Origin: Desulfacinum hydrothermale DSM 13146
Lineage (GTDB): Bacteria > Desulfobacterota > Syntrophobacteria > Syntrophobacterales > DSM-9756
Length of the DNA: 64,000 bases
Assembly: GCF_900176285.1 (NCBI RefSeq)
Contig: NZ_FWXF01000013.1
Coordinates: forward strand, 1 to 64,000
Direction: 5' to 3'
How positions within the stretch are numbered: position 1 is the stretch's first letter; every line of letters starts with the position of its first letter. A program made the translations under genes and the position numbers. The notes under the pieces are model-generated. The model was not told the origin of the DNA. It did no database searches and saw only the letters and a program-made list of their open reading frames with translations. Of the stretch, positions 1-8,094 are shown piece after piece.

Positions 1-335
1 CGGAACACATCCAGCATGCTCATGCCGTGGTCCGTGTGGGCCGCACAACCCGATGCCACCATGCGCGCGAAGTTCCGCGCCGCGATGGTGTCGATGGTGG
101 CCCCGCACACCCCCACCTTGGCGTAGGGATCCTTGGCGTTCAAACGGCACGGGCCCATGGCGCAGTGCTTACAGCAGGCCGAATCCGCCCCGATGGGGCA
201 CGCCTTCATCTCGGCCGCGCGCTGAAAGGCCGTCTCCACCCCGTCCGCCGCCGCCTTCTGCAGCATCTGGACGGTGGCGTCGCAAATGGAAAAATCTTTG
301 AAATTGTACTCTTTTTTCTTCTTCTCGTCGGCCAT
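1..335 (-). CDS. cooS: Anaerobic Ni-CO dehydrogenase catalytic subunit, N-terminal part (runs off left edge)
   Basis: Reading leftwards from ATG at 335 gives MADEKKKKEYNFKDFSICD and then a cysteine-rich stretch (CPIGADSACCKHCAMGPCR, followed by VCGAT). This is the arrangement that ligates the D and B iron-sulfur clusters at the N-terminus of CooS/AcsA-type Ni-CO dehydrogenases. About 111 residues are visible; the rest lies beyond the window. A strong Shine-Dalgarno (GGGAGGAG) sits just before the ATG. The enzyme interconverts CO and CO2 in the cytoplasm, either alone or within the acetyl-CoA pathway; which applies depends on genes outside the window. A sigma-54-type promoter lies 45-60 bases upstream, and a kinase/sigma-54 regulator pair is encoded just before it on the same strand. 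Confidence 0.9.
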   Translation of the reverse strand, partial: MADEKKKKEYNFKDFSICDATVQMLQKAAADGVETAFQRAAEMKACPIGADSACCKHCAMGPCRLNAKDPYAKVGVCGATIDTIAARNFARMVASGCAAHTDHGMSMLDVF

Positions 336-379
336 GACTCTCCTCCCTTGTGCGCTCGTAGTAGGACGGGTTCTCAATA

Positions 380-397
380 GGGCAATAAGTGTGCCGG
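380..397 (-). promoter_or_regulatory. Sigma-54 (-24/-12) promoter of cooS
   Basis: On the minus strand the sequence reads CCGGCACACTTATTGCCC. It has the invariant GG (plus-strand 394-395) and GC (382-383) separated by exactly ten bases, and matches the GGCAC-N5-TTGC core. It lies about 45 bases before the cooS ATG. The adjacent genes encode a sigma-54-dependent response regulator and a sensor kinase, which supports the assignment. Confidence 0.75.
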
Positions 398-580
398 AGT
401 GGGCATCCACCGCGGCCTACGGGATTTGGGATTGGGGGTGCGGGGCCGGGACGAGGTGAAAAGGGCTTAATATCCAGGACTTAAGAAGGCGCTCGGCGCG
501 TTGCCCCCTGCCCCTGGACCTTTCACCTTTGGCCTTGCCCCTGGTTCCATGCCCCTTTCACGACTCCCTTTTGGAAGGGT

Positions 581-1678
581 TCAGGGTCGGAGGATTCCAT
601 TTTGGAAGGGTTCGTCCGGAAGGAGGATTCGGAAGGTGGTTTGAACTTGGGGAAGACTGGAGACGGAGATCCTCCCGCCATGGGCCTCCACGATGTCCTT
701 GCAGACGGCCAGGCCCAGGCCCGTGCCTTCCGGTCGCGTGGAAAAGAAGGGCTTGAAAAGATCGCCCAGGTGCTGGGAGGCGATGCCGGGCCCGTCGTCT
801 CGCACCAGGATTTCCAGATGGTGCGCCGTACGCCGGGCTTCCAGCTCCAGGGTTCCCGAGCCTTTGAGGGCCTGGAGCGCGTTCTGTCCCAGGTTCAGCA
901 GAACCTGCTTGAACTGGTCCCGGTCCAGCGGGAATTCACCCACATCGTCGGCCACCCGGACCTGGATCCGGGCCGCTCCCACCCGGTCCGCGTCGGCTTC
1001 CAACACGGCGCGCACCTCCTCCAGCAGGGCTCCCACGGGCGTAGGGCGACGTTCCGGCAGCCGTCCCCGGGCGTATTCCAAAAATTCCGAAAGCTTCCTT
1101 TCCAGCCGCGTTGTTTCCTTTTTCATCAGTTCAAAGAGCATGACCTTGCGGTCCGGATCGGTCGGTTCCCTTTCCAACAGCTTGATCCCCGTCAGGATCG
1201 CCCCCAGGGGCGTTCGGAGCTCGTGGGCCAGACCAGCGGCGATCTCTCCCAGCAGTGAAAGCCTTTCTTTGCGGAAAAGTTCCTGGGCCTGACGGCGCAC
1301 CGTGTCGGCCAAGGACCGGGACTGCTCCTGGAGCTTTCGTTCCAGGGCCTTGCGTTCCGTGATGTCGCGCATGATGTGGAGCCGGGAGATGCTGCCGTCC
1401 GGGCCGTGAAGGGGCGAAACGGACACCTCATAGACCCGACCGTTGGCCGGCGAGGTCCATTCCCGGCGCCGCTCCGGCTCGAAGGAGCTCATGCCGTGCT
1501 GGCACTCTTGGCACTGGGCCGGGTCGTGGCCGAAGAATTCATAGCACAGCACTCCCCGCCCATCGCCCATCTCCCTTCGAAGCGAGGCATTCAGAAACCG
1601 GATTCGGTAATCGCGTCCCACCACATAGATCCGGTCCTCCATGCTGTCCAGGATGTTCATCAAGCTTTCCGCATCCAT
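581..1678 (-). CDS. PAS-domain sensor histidine kinase
   Basis: A protein of 365 residues. It has an N-terminal PAS-like sensor domain (residues ~5-125, ending in the PAC-type HIMRDITERKALE), a coiled linker, a HisKA domain with the phospho-acceptor in GLAHELRTPLGAIL (residues ~150-165), and a HATPase_c domain with N-box NLGQNALQAL, G1 DDGPGIA and G2 GTGLGLAV. No membrane segment is seen, so it is probably cytosolic. The ATG at 1678 follows GGGGAAGGTGGG; the longer open frame upstream overlaps the regulator gene and was not used. The PAS domain carries several cysteines (CYEFFGHDPAQCQECQHG), which could bind metal or sense redox state (inference). It lies 14 bases after the response regulator and upstream of cooS, so the pair probably controls CO dehydrogenase. 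Confidence 0.88.
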   Translation of the reverse strand: MDAESLMNILDSMEDRIYVVGRDYRIRFLNASLRREMGDGRGVLCYEFFGHDPAQCQECQHGMSSFEPERRREWTSPANGRVYEVSVSPLHGPDGSISRLHIMRDITERKALERKLQEQSRSLADTVRRQAQELFRKERLSLLGEIAAGLAHELRTPLGAILTGIKLLEREPTDPDRKVMLFELMKKETTRLERKLSEFLEYARGRLPERRPTPVGALLEEVRAVLEADADRVGAARIQVRVADDVGEFPLDRDQFKQVLLNLGQNALQALKGSGTLELEARRTAHHLEILVRDDGPGIASQHLGDLFKPFFSTRPEGTGLGLAVCKDIVEAHGGRISVSSLPQVQTTFRILLPDEPFQNGILRP

Positions 1679-1692
1679 CCCACCTTCCCCGC

Positions 1693-3042
1693 TCACGACT
1701 CTCGCTGATACTTCTTGAGCTTCCGCCACAAGGTGTTGGTGCCGATCCCCAGCACGGCGGCGGCCCGCGTCTTGTTGTGGCCGCACCGGGCCAAGACCCG
1801 CAGGATGTGGCGCCTTTCCACTTCCTTCAGCGGTACGTTCCAGTCGTCTTCCTCGCAGCCAGGAGCCGTCCCGGAAGTCTGCAGGTGCAGATCCTCGGCG
1901 TCGATCCGATCCTTCTTGGTGAAGATGAGGACCCGCTCCAAAGTGTTTTCCAGCTCCCGCACATTGCCCGGCCACGGATAATGCGATAGGCGCCGGCGCG
2001 CCGCTTCCGTGAGTCGAGGGGCCTTCCGGCCCATGCGGCGGCTCAACCTTTCCAAAATGGAATCCGCCAGGGGCTCCACATCTTCCGGACGCTCCCGCAG
2101 CGGCGGCAGGTGGATGGGCACCACGTTGATGCGATAGTAGAGATCTTTTCGGAAGCGGCCTTCCCGGACCAGGGCTTCGATATCCTGGTTGCTGGCGGCG
2201 ATGATGCGAACGTCCACCTGGATTTCCTTGACCGATCCAACCCGCCGCAGCGTGCCTTCCTGGAGGGTGCGAAGGAGCTTCACCTGGAAGGCCGGCGGGA
2301 TTTCTCCCACCTCATCCAGAAAGAGGGTGCCGCCGTCGGCGGCCTCCCACAGCCCTCTTTTGTTCTGATGCGCCCCGGTGAAGGCGCCGCGCACATGGCC
2401 GAAGAGCTCCGTTTCCAGCAGGTTTTCCGGCACGGCCCCGCAGTTGAGGGCCACGAAGGGACCGGCGGCGCGCCTGCTGCGTTCGTGGATCCATTTGGCC
2501 ATGAGTTCCTTGCCCGTGCCGCTCTCCCCTTGGATCAGCACCGGGGCCTCGCTTGCCGCCACATCTTCCATGCGTTCCATGAGGCGGCGCATGACCGGGC
2601 TTTGGGCCACGATCCGGTTGAGTCCCGCTTCTTCGGCAAATCGCCGGGCCAGATGATCCACCTGGCGGCGCAACCGGCGGCGCTCCAACGCCTTTCGCAG
2701 CACCCGCACCAGATCCTCCGGATCCACGGGCTTGGTGAGATAATCGTAGGCACCGCGCTTCATGGCCTCCACGGCGCTTTCCACCGATCCGTAACCCGTG
2801 ATCACGATGGTTTCCGCCTCCGGCCGCACTTCCCGCACGTCCGCAAGGACCTCCAGTCCATCGCCGTCGCCCAGACGCAGATCGGTCACCACCGCATCGA
2901 AGGCGGCGTCTTCCAGCATCCGACGCGCCTCCCGGCGGCCGGCGGCGGGCACCACTCCAAAGCCTTCCTGCTCCAGGTACAGGCTCTGAGTCAGTCGCAG
3001 GGAAGCATCGTCTTCCACAAAAAGTATTCGGGCAGCCCGCAT
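1693..3042 (-). CDS. Sigma-54-dependent response regulator (NtrC family)
   Basis: A protein of 449 residues with three domains. The receiver (1-120) has acidic pocket EDD and phospho-acceptor in VVTDLRLGDGDG. The AAA+ domain (~145-375) has Walker A GESGTGKE, the sigma-54 contact loop GAFTGA and Walker B GGTLFLDEVGE. The C-terminal Fis-type helix-turn-helix contains NKTRAAAVLGIGTNTLWRKL. The start was set at MRAARILFVEDD because the longer open frame runs into the repeat array. It forms an operon with the kinase downstream. The sigma-54 promoter before cooS is the obvious target, although the upstream activator sites were not identified. Confidence 0.92.
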   Translation of the reverse strand: MRAARILFVEDDASLRLTQSLYLEQEGFGVVPAAGRREARRMLEDAAFDAVVTDLRLGDGDGLEVLADVREVRPEAETIVITGYGSVESAVEAMKRGAYDYLTKPVDPEDLVRVLRKALERRRLRRQVDHLARRFAEEAGLNRIVAQSPVMRRLMERMEDVAASEAPVLIQGESGTGKELMAKWIHERSRRAAGPFVALNCGAVPENLLETELFGHVRGAFTGAHQNKRGLWEAADGGTLFLDEVGEIPPAFQVKLLRTLQEGTLRRVGSVKEIQVDVRIIAASNQDIEALVREGRFRKDLYYRINVVPIHLPPLRERPEDVEPLADSILERLSRRMGRKAPRLTEAARRRLSHYPWPGNVRELENTLERVLIFTKKDRIDAEDLHLQTSGTAPGCEEDDWNVPLKEVERRHILRVLARCGHNKTRAAAVLGIGTNTLWRKLKKYQRES

Positions 3043-3107
3043 GGCCAGGGGTCCTCTCGCAAAGGCACAAAAGGTAAGGTTGGTAGGAGTCCTTTCCGTC
3101 TTTCGTA

Positions 3108-3792
3108 TCTTTTCTCTTGGCGGCTTGGCGGCTTGGCGTGAGATTTTTTCGCTCACGCGAAGGGGCACAATATCCGGGTTGGGGTACGTTCCCGGGTCGG
3201 GCGATTTGGAATCTTTCCTGACCCAACCCTTGGCTTGGCGTGAGATTTCTTTTTCTCACGCAAAGACGCTAAGACGCTAAGATTTGAAAATTTTCCTCCT
3301 TCCTTTTCACTTGGAGCCGTGGCGTGAGCTCCTTTTCCCTTTGCGACTTGGCGGCTTGGCGTGAGATTTTTTCGCTCACGCAAAGGGCCACAATATCCGG
3401 GTTGCGGTACGCTCCCGGGTCGGGCGCTTTGGAATCTTTTCTGACCCGTCCCTTGGCTTGGCGTGAGGTTTCTTTTTCTCACGCAAAGACGCTAAGACGC
3501 TAAGACTTGAAAATTCTCCTCCTTGTTTTTCACTTGGAGCCGTGGCGTGAGCTCCTTTTCCCTTTGCGGCTTGGCGGCTTGGCGTGAGATTTTTTCCCCT
3601 CACGCAAAGGGGCACAATATCCGGGTTGGGGTATGTTCCCGGGTCGGGCGCTTTGGAATCTTTTCTGACCCAACCCTTGGCTTGGCGTGAGACTTCTTTT
3701 TCTCACGCAAAGACGCAAAGACGCTAAGATTTGAAAATTTTCCTCCTTGCTTTTCACTTGGAGCCGCGGCGTGAGGTCTTTTCCCCTCACGC
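3108..3792 (+). repeat. Tandem array 1 of a ~224-bp hairpin-rich repeat (three units)
   Basis: The marker CACAATATCCGGGTT occurs at 3166, 3389 and 3613, giving periods of 223 and 224 bases. Each unit contains two potential hairpins built from GCGTGAG and CTCACGC arms around a T-rich loop, plus the phrases CTTGGCGGCTTGGCGTGAG and CGCAAAGACGCTAAGA. The array fills the gap between the response regulator and the DUF5320-like gene. Open frames in it are repeats of one another and show no ribosome-binding site, so I do not call genes here. The same family recurs at 15184-15722 on the opposite strand. Confidence 0.9.
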
Positions 3793-3895
3793 GATTGTTC
3801 CTGTGGCATAGAGGAAGGGTGCGGGCCTGTCAAGGTGGGATGGAAACGGCGGGAGGGACCGAGGAAGCGGGCGCATGGCCCGCTCCCCCAACCCA

Positions 3896-4246
3896 TTATT
3901 GTTCGTCTTTTTCCTTGCTCTGCTGGATGGCCGAAATCTCCTGGCGGATCTCTTCAAGAGCCCGTTCCAGGTTGGCGGCATAGCCCTGGAGGTATTCCAC
4001 TTCCTCCTGCGGGCTGAGGGGCTGCCATCCCGGTCGTCCCCAACCGGGTCCGAACCCTCTCCGCCCCAAACCTCTTGGAGCGCCCCACCAACACCGGGCT
4101 CCACGCCCGCGGCCCGGCCATCCCCAGCCGCCAGAGCCCCAAGCCTGCGCGCGGGGCGCGGCGCCACGCGGCGTCCCACAAAGTCCCAAACCTCTTCCCG
4201 TCCGGGGTCCAGCACCCCAGGGTCCGGTTCGATCTAGTCCTGGCAT
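3896..4246 (-). CDS. DUF5320-like small protein
   Basis: A protein of 116 residues beginning MPGLDRTGPWGAGPRTGRG. This is the glycine-rich opening typical of DUF5320 proteins (MPGGDRTGPxGxGPxTGRG). A long Gly/Arg/Trp-rich middle follows, then a C-terminal coiled segment (residues ~80-116, EVEYLQGYAANLERALEEIR). The ATG at 4246 has a strong AGGAGG ribosome-binding site. Family members often sit beside NifX/NifB-type metal-cofactor proteins, but none is seen here. The molecular function is unknown. Confidence 0.7.
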   Translation of the reverse strand: MPGLDRTGPWGAGPRTGRGLGLCGTPRGAAPRAQAWGSGGWGWPGRGRGARCWWGAPRGLGRRGFGPGWGRPGWQPLSPQEEVEYLQGYAANLERALEEIRQEISAIQQSKEKDEQ

Positions 4247-4514
4247 GGCGAATCCTCCTTTTTTCTCTCGTACTCATGTGGTCTCTTGCCTGCATAGTAA
4301 AGAGGCAAAAAAGGTGCCGAACCCCGGAGACGATTTCTTTCGCAGCTCCAGTGGGCGTCGCTCCTTAAACAATGCCAGCTTCGAGCGGCTTTCAAAGGAT
4401 GGTGCCTGCACGTTTTCCCCGATCCCCTTGAACCATGGGTGCAAAACACACCTTCAGAGGACCGGCGCGGGTGCCAAATCCCCCCTTTCGTCGAGACGCC
4501 CCGCCACGGACGAT

Positions 4515-4715
4515 TCACGCTCGCACCAGGCCTTTGTTGAGATCCCGGTGGGAGACCACGGCCCAGGCCTGACCACCGTAGTGGCGGGCCAAAAACGCCT
4601 TGGCCCGCTCCCGACTGCGTGCCGCCACGAGCCGCACGGTCACCTTCGTGTCGCTTCGTCCACCCTCGGCGCGAAAATCATCCAGATTGAACGCATAGAA
4701 AATCTTTTCCTTCAT
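4515..4715 (-). CDS. Small conserved-looking protein of unknown function, next to lexA
   Basis: A protein of 66 residues, MKEKIFYAFNLDDFRAEGG..., ending GLVRA. It has no membrane segment, signal peptide or cysteines. It begins 20 bases after the lexA stop on the same strand with a GGAAGCGTC-type leader, so it may be co-transcribed with lexA. The regular beta/alpha-like pattern (KVTVRLVAARSRERAKAFLA) and the absence of a better overlapping frame make it a plausible real gene. I do not recognise the family. Confidence 0.5.
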   Translation of the reverse strand: MKEKIFYAFNLDDFRAEGGRSDTKVTVRLVAARSRERAKAFLARHYGGQAWAVVSHRDLNKGLVRA

Positions 4716-4735
4716 GACGCTTCCTCCCCATGCCC

Positions 4736-5344
4736 TTAGAGGCGGTTCCGGTAATGGCGCAAAAGCCCCACCACCACGCCCACGATCTCCACCCGGCCCG
4801 CCGGAATCACCATGGGTTCCATGGCGCTGTTGGCCGGCCGAAGCTCCACGTCCGCACCCCGCAGGTAGAATTTTTTCACCGTGGCCTCCCCGTCCACCAA
4901 AGCCACCACCGTCTGGCCGTTTTCCGCCCGGGGCTGTTTTTTCACGATCAGGATATCCCCCTCCCGAATGCCCTCTTCGATCATGGAGTCGCCGCGAACC
5001 CGCAGGGCAAAATGTTCGCCTCCGGCCAGAAAGCTTTCGGGAACCTCCACCGTTTCCGGCACCTCCACCGCCTCGATGGGGGTGCCGGCGGCCACCACAC
5101 CCAGAAAGGGGATGGACGCCGCACCGGGGCTCACGTCCACAAGCTCCAGCGCCCGCTTTTTGTTCTTGCCCAGACTCCGCACATAGCCCCGCTCTTCCAA
5201 CTGGCGGATGTGCTTGTAGACGGCGTTCAGGGAACGAAACCCCAGGTGCCTTCGGATTTCGTCGTAGGACGGGGCATGACCATGGAGGGTTATGTAGGTT
5301 TGCAAAAAGTCATAGACCCGCTTTTGGGCCGGCGTCAGGTGCAT
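4736..5344 (-). CDS. lexA: LexA SOS repressor
   Basis: A protein of 202 residues, the usual LexA length. The N-terminal winged helix-turn-helix (~1-65, APSYDEIRRHLGFRSLNAVYKHI) binds DNA. The C-terminal S24 peptidase domain has the Ala-Gly self-cleavage site in VVAAGTP, the catalytic serine in RGDSMIEEGI and the catalytic lysine in GEATVKKFY. RecA filaments stimulate self-cleavage and derepress DNA-repair genes. The ATG at 5344 follows AAGGAGG and is preferred over the longer frame. I could not recognise a LexA box in the upstream ~200 bases. The typical deltaproteobacterial operator differs from the E. coli one. Confidence 0.95.
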   Translation of the reverse strand: MHLTPAQKRVYDFLQTYITLHGHAPSYDEIRRHLGFRSLNAVYKHIRQLEERGYVRSLGKNKKRALELVDVSPGAASIPFLGVVAAGTPIEAVEVPETVEVPESFLAGGEHFALRVRGDSMIEEGIREGDILIVKKQPRAENGQTVVALVDGEATVKKFYLRGADVELRPANSAMEPMVIPAGRVEIVGVVVGLLRHYRNRL

Positions 5345-5550
5345 GGCGCGCCTCCTTGGGAGCCGGTGCTGTTCCATTGAAAGGAGTTCAAGGACACCCT
5401 AAGGTGAATATCAGGTGAAAGTCAAGGTCTTTTTGCGGCCATGTCCTAAAAAAGGCACCGGGGGCGTCAATCCCCTTGATCTTGCCGCAAACCCTGGCAT
5501 CCTAGGCGCTGCCGAGAACGAAACGCTTGCCAAGGGAAAGGATACGAAAG

Positions 5551-6516
5551 ATGCCCGTGATTCATCCTTCCAGCTATCGACCGCCCCGACTGCTGGCCAA
5601 TCCCCATGTGCAGATGATCCTGGCCAACCAGCTCCGCTTCCTGCCGCCCGCGGTCCTGCAAAGAGAGCGGATCCACACGCCCGACGGCGATTTTTTGGAT
5701 CTGGACTGGTCCTGTACGGGTGCCCGACGGGCGGCGGTGATCTGCCACGGTCTGGAAGGACATTCCCGAAGGCCCTACGTGCGGGGGATGACCCGGGCTC
5801 TCAACCGAGCCGGCTGGGATGTGTGCGCCATGAATTATCGGGGATGCAGTGGGGAACCCAACCGCAAGCCGCAACTCTACCACAGCGGCGCCACGGAAGA
5901 CCTGGACACCGTGGTACGCCACGTGCGGGCCGCGGGGACCTACGAGACGTTGGCTCTGGTGGGCTTCAGCCTGGGGGGCAACCTGGTGCTCAAGTACCTG
6001 GGAGAGCAGGGATCCCACGCCCGGGGCTGGATCCGGGGCGCCGTGGCCTTTTCGGCGCCGTGCGACCTCACGGCCTCCGCCCGGGCCATCTCCCGGCCGG
6101 AAAACCGCCTTTACCTCCAACGCTTTCTGAAGATGCTCCGCCGAAAGATCGAGGCCAAGGAGCGGCTCTACCCGGGACTCATCAGCTCCGACGGCTACGA
6201 CACCATCCGATCCTTCCAGGACTTCGACAACCGCTACACGGCACCGCTCCACGGATTTCGGGACGCCTGGGACTACTACCGCCGGGCCAGCTCCAAGCCC
6301 CTCCTGGAGCGGATCGCCGTTCCCACGCTCATCGTCAACGCGCAAGACGATCCATTCCTGGCCCCAGACTGCTTTCCCTTCCGGGAAGCCGGCCGCAATC
6401 CCCACCTCTTCCTGGAAGCCCCGGAACGGGGAAGCCACGTGGGCTTTTTCGACGCCAACGGCGGCGGCATCATCTGGTCGGAACGGCGGGCCGTGGCCTT
6501 TTTGAGCGAGCCGTGA
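5551..6516 (+). CDS. YheT-family alpha/beta hydrolase
   Basis: A protein of 321 residues of the UPF0017/YheT group. The nucleophile elbow is GFSLGGN (residues ~140-146), the oxyanion region is CHGLEGHS, and an acid lies in VNAQDDPFLAPD near the C-terminus. The final catalytic histidine is probably in RGSHVGFF. The ATG at 5551 follows GGGAAAGGAT; a TTG eight codons upstream is in frame but less likely. Family members are esterase-like enzymes of poorly defined substrate. The gene ends 28 bases from the stop of lpdA on the opposite strand, with a small perfect palindrome (GGAGTCCGGACTCC, 6517-6530) between the two stops. Confidence 0.85.
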   Translation: MPVIHPSSYRPPRLLANPHVQMILANQLRFLPPAVLQRERIHTPDGDFLDLDWSCTGARRAAVICHGLEGHSRRPYVRGMTRALNRAGWDVCAMNYRGCSGEPNRKPQLYHSGATEDLDTVVRHVRAAGTYETLALVGFSLGGNLVLKYLGEQGSHARGWIRGAVAFSAPCDLTASARAISRPENRLYLQRFLKMLRRKIEAKERLYPGLISSDGYDTIRSFQDFDNRYTAPLHGFRDAWDYYRRASSKPLLERIAVPTLIVNAQDDPFLAPDCFPFREAGRNPHLFLEAPERGSHVGFFDANGGGIIWSERRAVAFLSEP

Positions 6517-6544
6517 GGAGTCCGGACTCCCGACGACCGCCCCC

Positions 6545-7963
6545 TCACGCACCCCGTCCATAGATGGCGCAGGCCGTGGCCACCCGGGCGGCTTCCTGCA
6601 GCGCCTCGGAAAAGGTGGGGTGCCCGTGCATGATCCGGCCCAGATCCTGCGCCGTGGCGCCGCATTCCACGGCCAACACCGCCTCGGCGATCATGTCCGA
6701 GGCCCGCGGCCCGATGATGTGCACTCCCAGCACTCGGCCCGATCCGGCATGGGAAAGAACCTTCACGAACCCGTCCGTTTCCCCCATGCAGCGGGCGCGG
6801 CCGGCCCCCGCGAAGGGATAGGTCCCGATGCAATAGGGCACCTGGAGCTCTTTCAGTTCCTCTTCGGTCTTTCCCACGGACGCCACTTCCGGCCAGGTGT
6901 AGATGATGGACGGCACGGCATCGTAGTTCACTTCGCTTTCCAGCCCCGCGATCCCTTCCACGCAGGCGATGGCCTCGGCCGACGCCTTGTGGGCCAGCAT
7001 GGGCCCGGCCACCAGATCCCCGATGGCGTAGACGCCCGGAACCGTCGTTTGGTAGCGGACATCCACCCGGATGTGTCCCGACTTGGGATCCGTCTCCACC
7101 CCCAGTGCCTCCAGGCCCAGTCCACGGGTGAGGGGACGGCGGCCCACGGCCACCAACAGCCGGTCGAAGCCCCGTTCCTCTTCCCCGTTGGGGGTCTTGA
7201 TGCACACTCGGACCGCATCGCCTTCCACCACCGCTTCTTCCACCCGGCTTTCCAGCAGGAACTGGAAGCCTTGGCGCCGAAGCAACCGTTCCAGGGTTCG
7301 GGAGACCTGGGCATCCAGGAGGCTCGCAACGCGCGGCAGCATCTCGATCACGGTCACTTGGGAACCCACCCGGTTCCACACCGATCCCAGTTCCAGGCCG
7401 ATGTAGCCGCCGCCCACGATGCCCAGGCGTTCCGGCACACGCTCGAAGCCCAAGGCCTGGGTGGATGAGACGATGAAACGGCCGTCAAAGGGCATGGAGG
7501 GCACCTGGACAGGTTCGCTTCCGGTGGCGAGAATCACAGCCCGCGCCTGAAGTTCCACGGGAGGTGCGTCCGCCGATTCCACCCGGACCTTTCCCGGACC
7601 CGCCATCCGAGCCGTTCCGGCCAGGATCTGCACCTTGTGGCGCTCCAGGAGCTTTCGGACGTTTTCGGTCAGTTCCCCCACCACCCGGTCCTTCCGGGCC
7701 ATCATGGCCGCCAGGTCCAGCTCCACCGCATCCACCCGCACGCCGTGTTCGGCCAGCCGGTGGCGCGCCGTGGCGTAATGTTCGCTGGAATCCAGCAACG
7801 CCTTGCTGGGAATGCAGCCCACATTGAGGCACACACCGCCCAGCCGGGCGTATCTTTCCACGCACGCCACCCGAAGGCCCAATTGGGCGGCGCGCACACA
7901 GGCCACATATCCTCCGGGTCCGGAACCGATGACCACCAGATCGTAGCGGTTTTCTTCCGTCAT
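6545..7963 (-). CDS. lpdA: Dihydrolipoyl dehydrogenase (E3)
   Basis: A protein of 472 residues. It has the N-terminal FAD motif VVIGSGPGGYVAC and the redox disulfide GGVCLNVGCIPSKAL (~40-52). The second dinucleotide motif is LGIVGGGYIGLELG (~175-190) and the C-terminal His-Glu active-site pair lies in HGHPTFSEAL. It reoxidises the dihydrolipoyl group of E2 and reduces NAD. The ATG at 7963 is preferred because GGAG lies seven bases before it; an ATG four codons upstream is possible. It is the last gene of the sucA - sucB - lpdA set, 131 bases after sucB. Confidence 0.95.
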   Translation of the reverse strand: MTEENRYDLVVIGSGPGGYVACVRAAQLGLRVACVERYARLGGVCLNVGCIPSKALLDSSEHYATARHRLAEHGVRVDAVELDLAAMMARKDRVVGELTENVRKLLERHKVQILAGTARMAGPGKVRVESADAPPVELQARAVILATGSEPVQVPSMPFDGRFIVSSTQALGFERVPERLGIVGGGYIGLELGSVWNRVGSQVTVIEMLPRVASLLDAQVSRTLERLLRRQGFQFLLESRVEEAVVEGDAVRVCIKTPNGEEERGFDRLLVAVGRRPLTRGLGLEALGVETDPKSGHIRVDVRYQTTVPGVYAIGDLVAGPMLAHKASAEAIACVEGIAGLESEVNYDAVPSIIYTWPEVASVGKTEEELKELQVPYCIGTYPFAGAGRARCMGETDGFVKVLSHAGSGRVLGVHIIGPRASDMIAEAVLAVECGATAQDLGRIMHGHPTFSEALQEAARVATACAIYGRGA

Positions 7964-8094
7964 GGTCTGCTCCATCCAAGCTCAGGCCACCCTCATGACG
8001 GCCTATGACAACCAAGAAAGCAACCTTCCGACAGCCCGAAACCCCAAAGCCAATCACCCGCAACCCTTCCGGGCGGCCTTTTCTCAGCCGCGCT

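Noticed and set aside
3108-3792. CRISPR array
   Set aside because: The period is ~224 bases and the whole unit is conserved, with no short repeats separated by unique spacers and no cas genes nearby. The same applies to 15184-15722.
3153-3896. Several repeated open frames (MRKRNLTPSQG... and similar) as possible small proteins
   Set aside because: They are translations of the hairpin repeat units, lack ribosome-binding sites and change frame between units.
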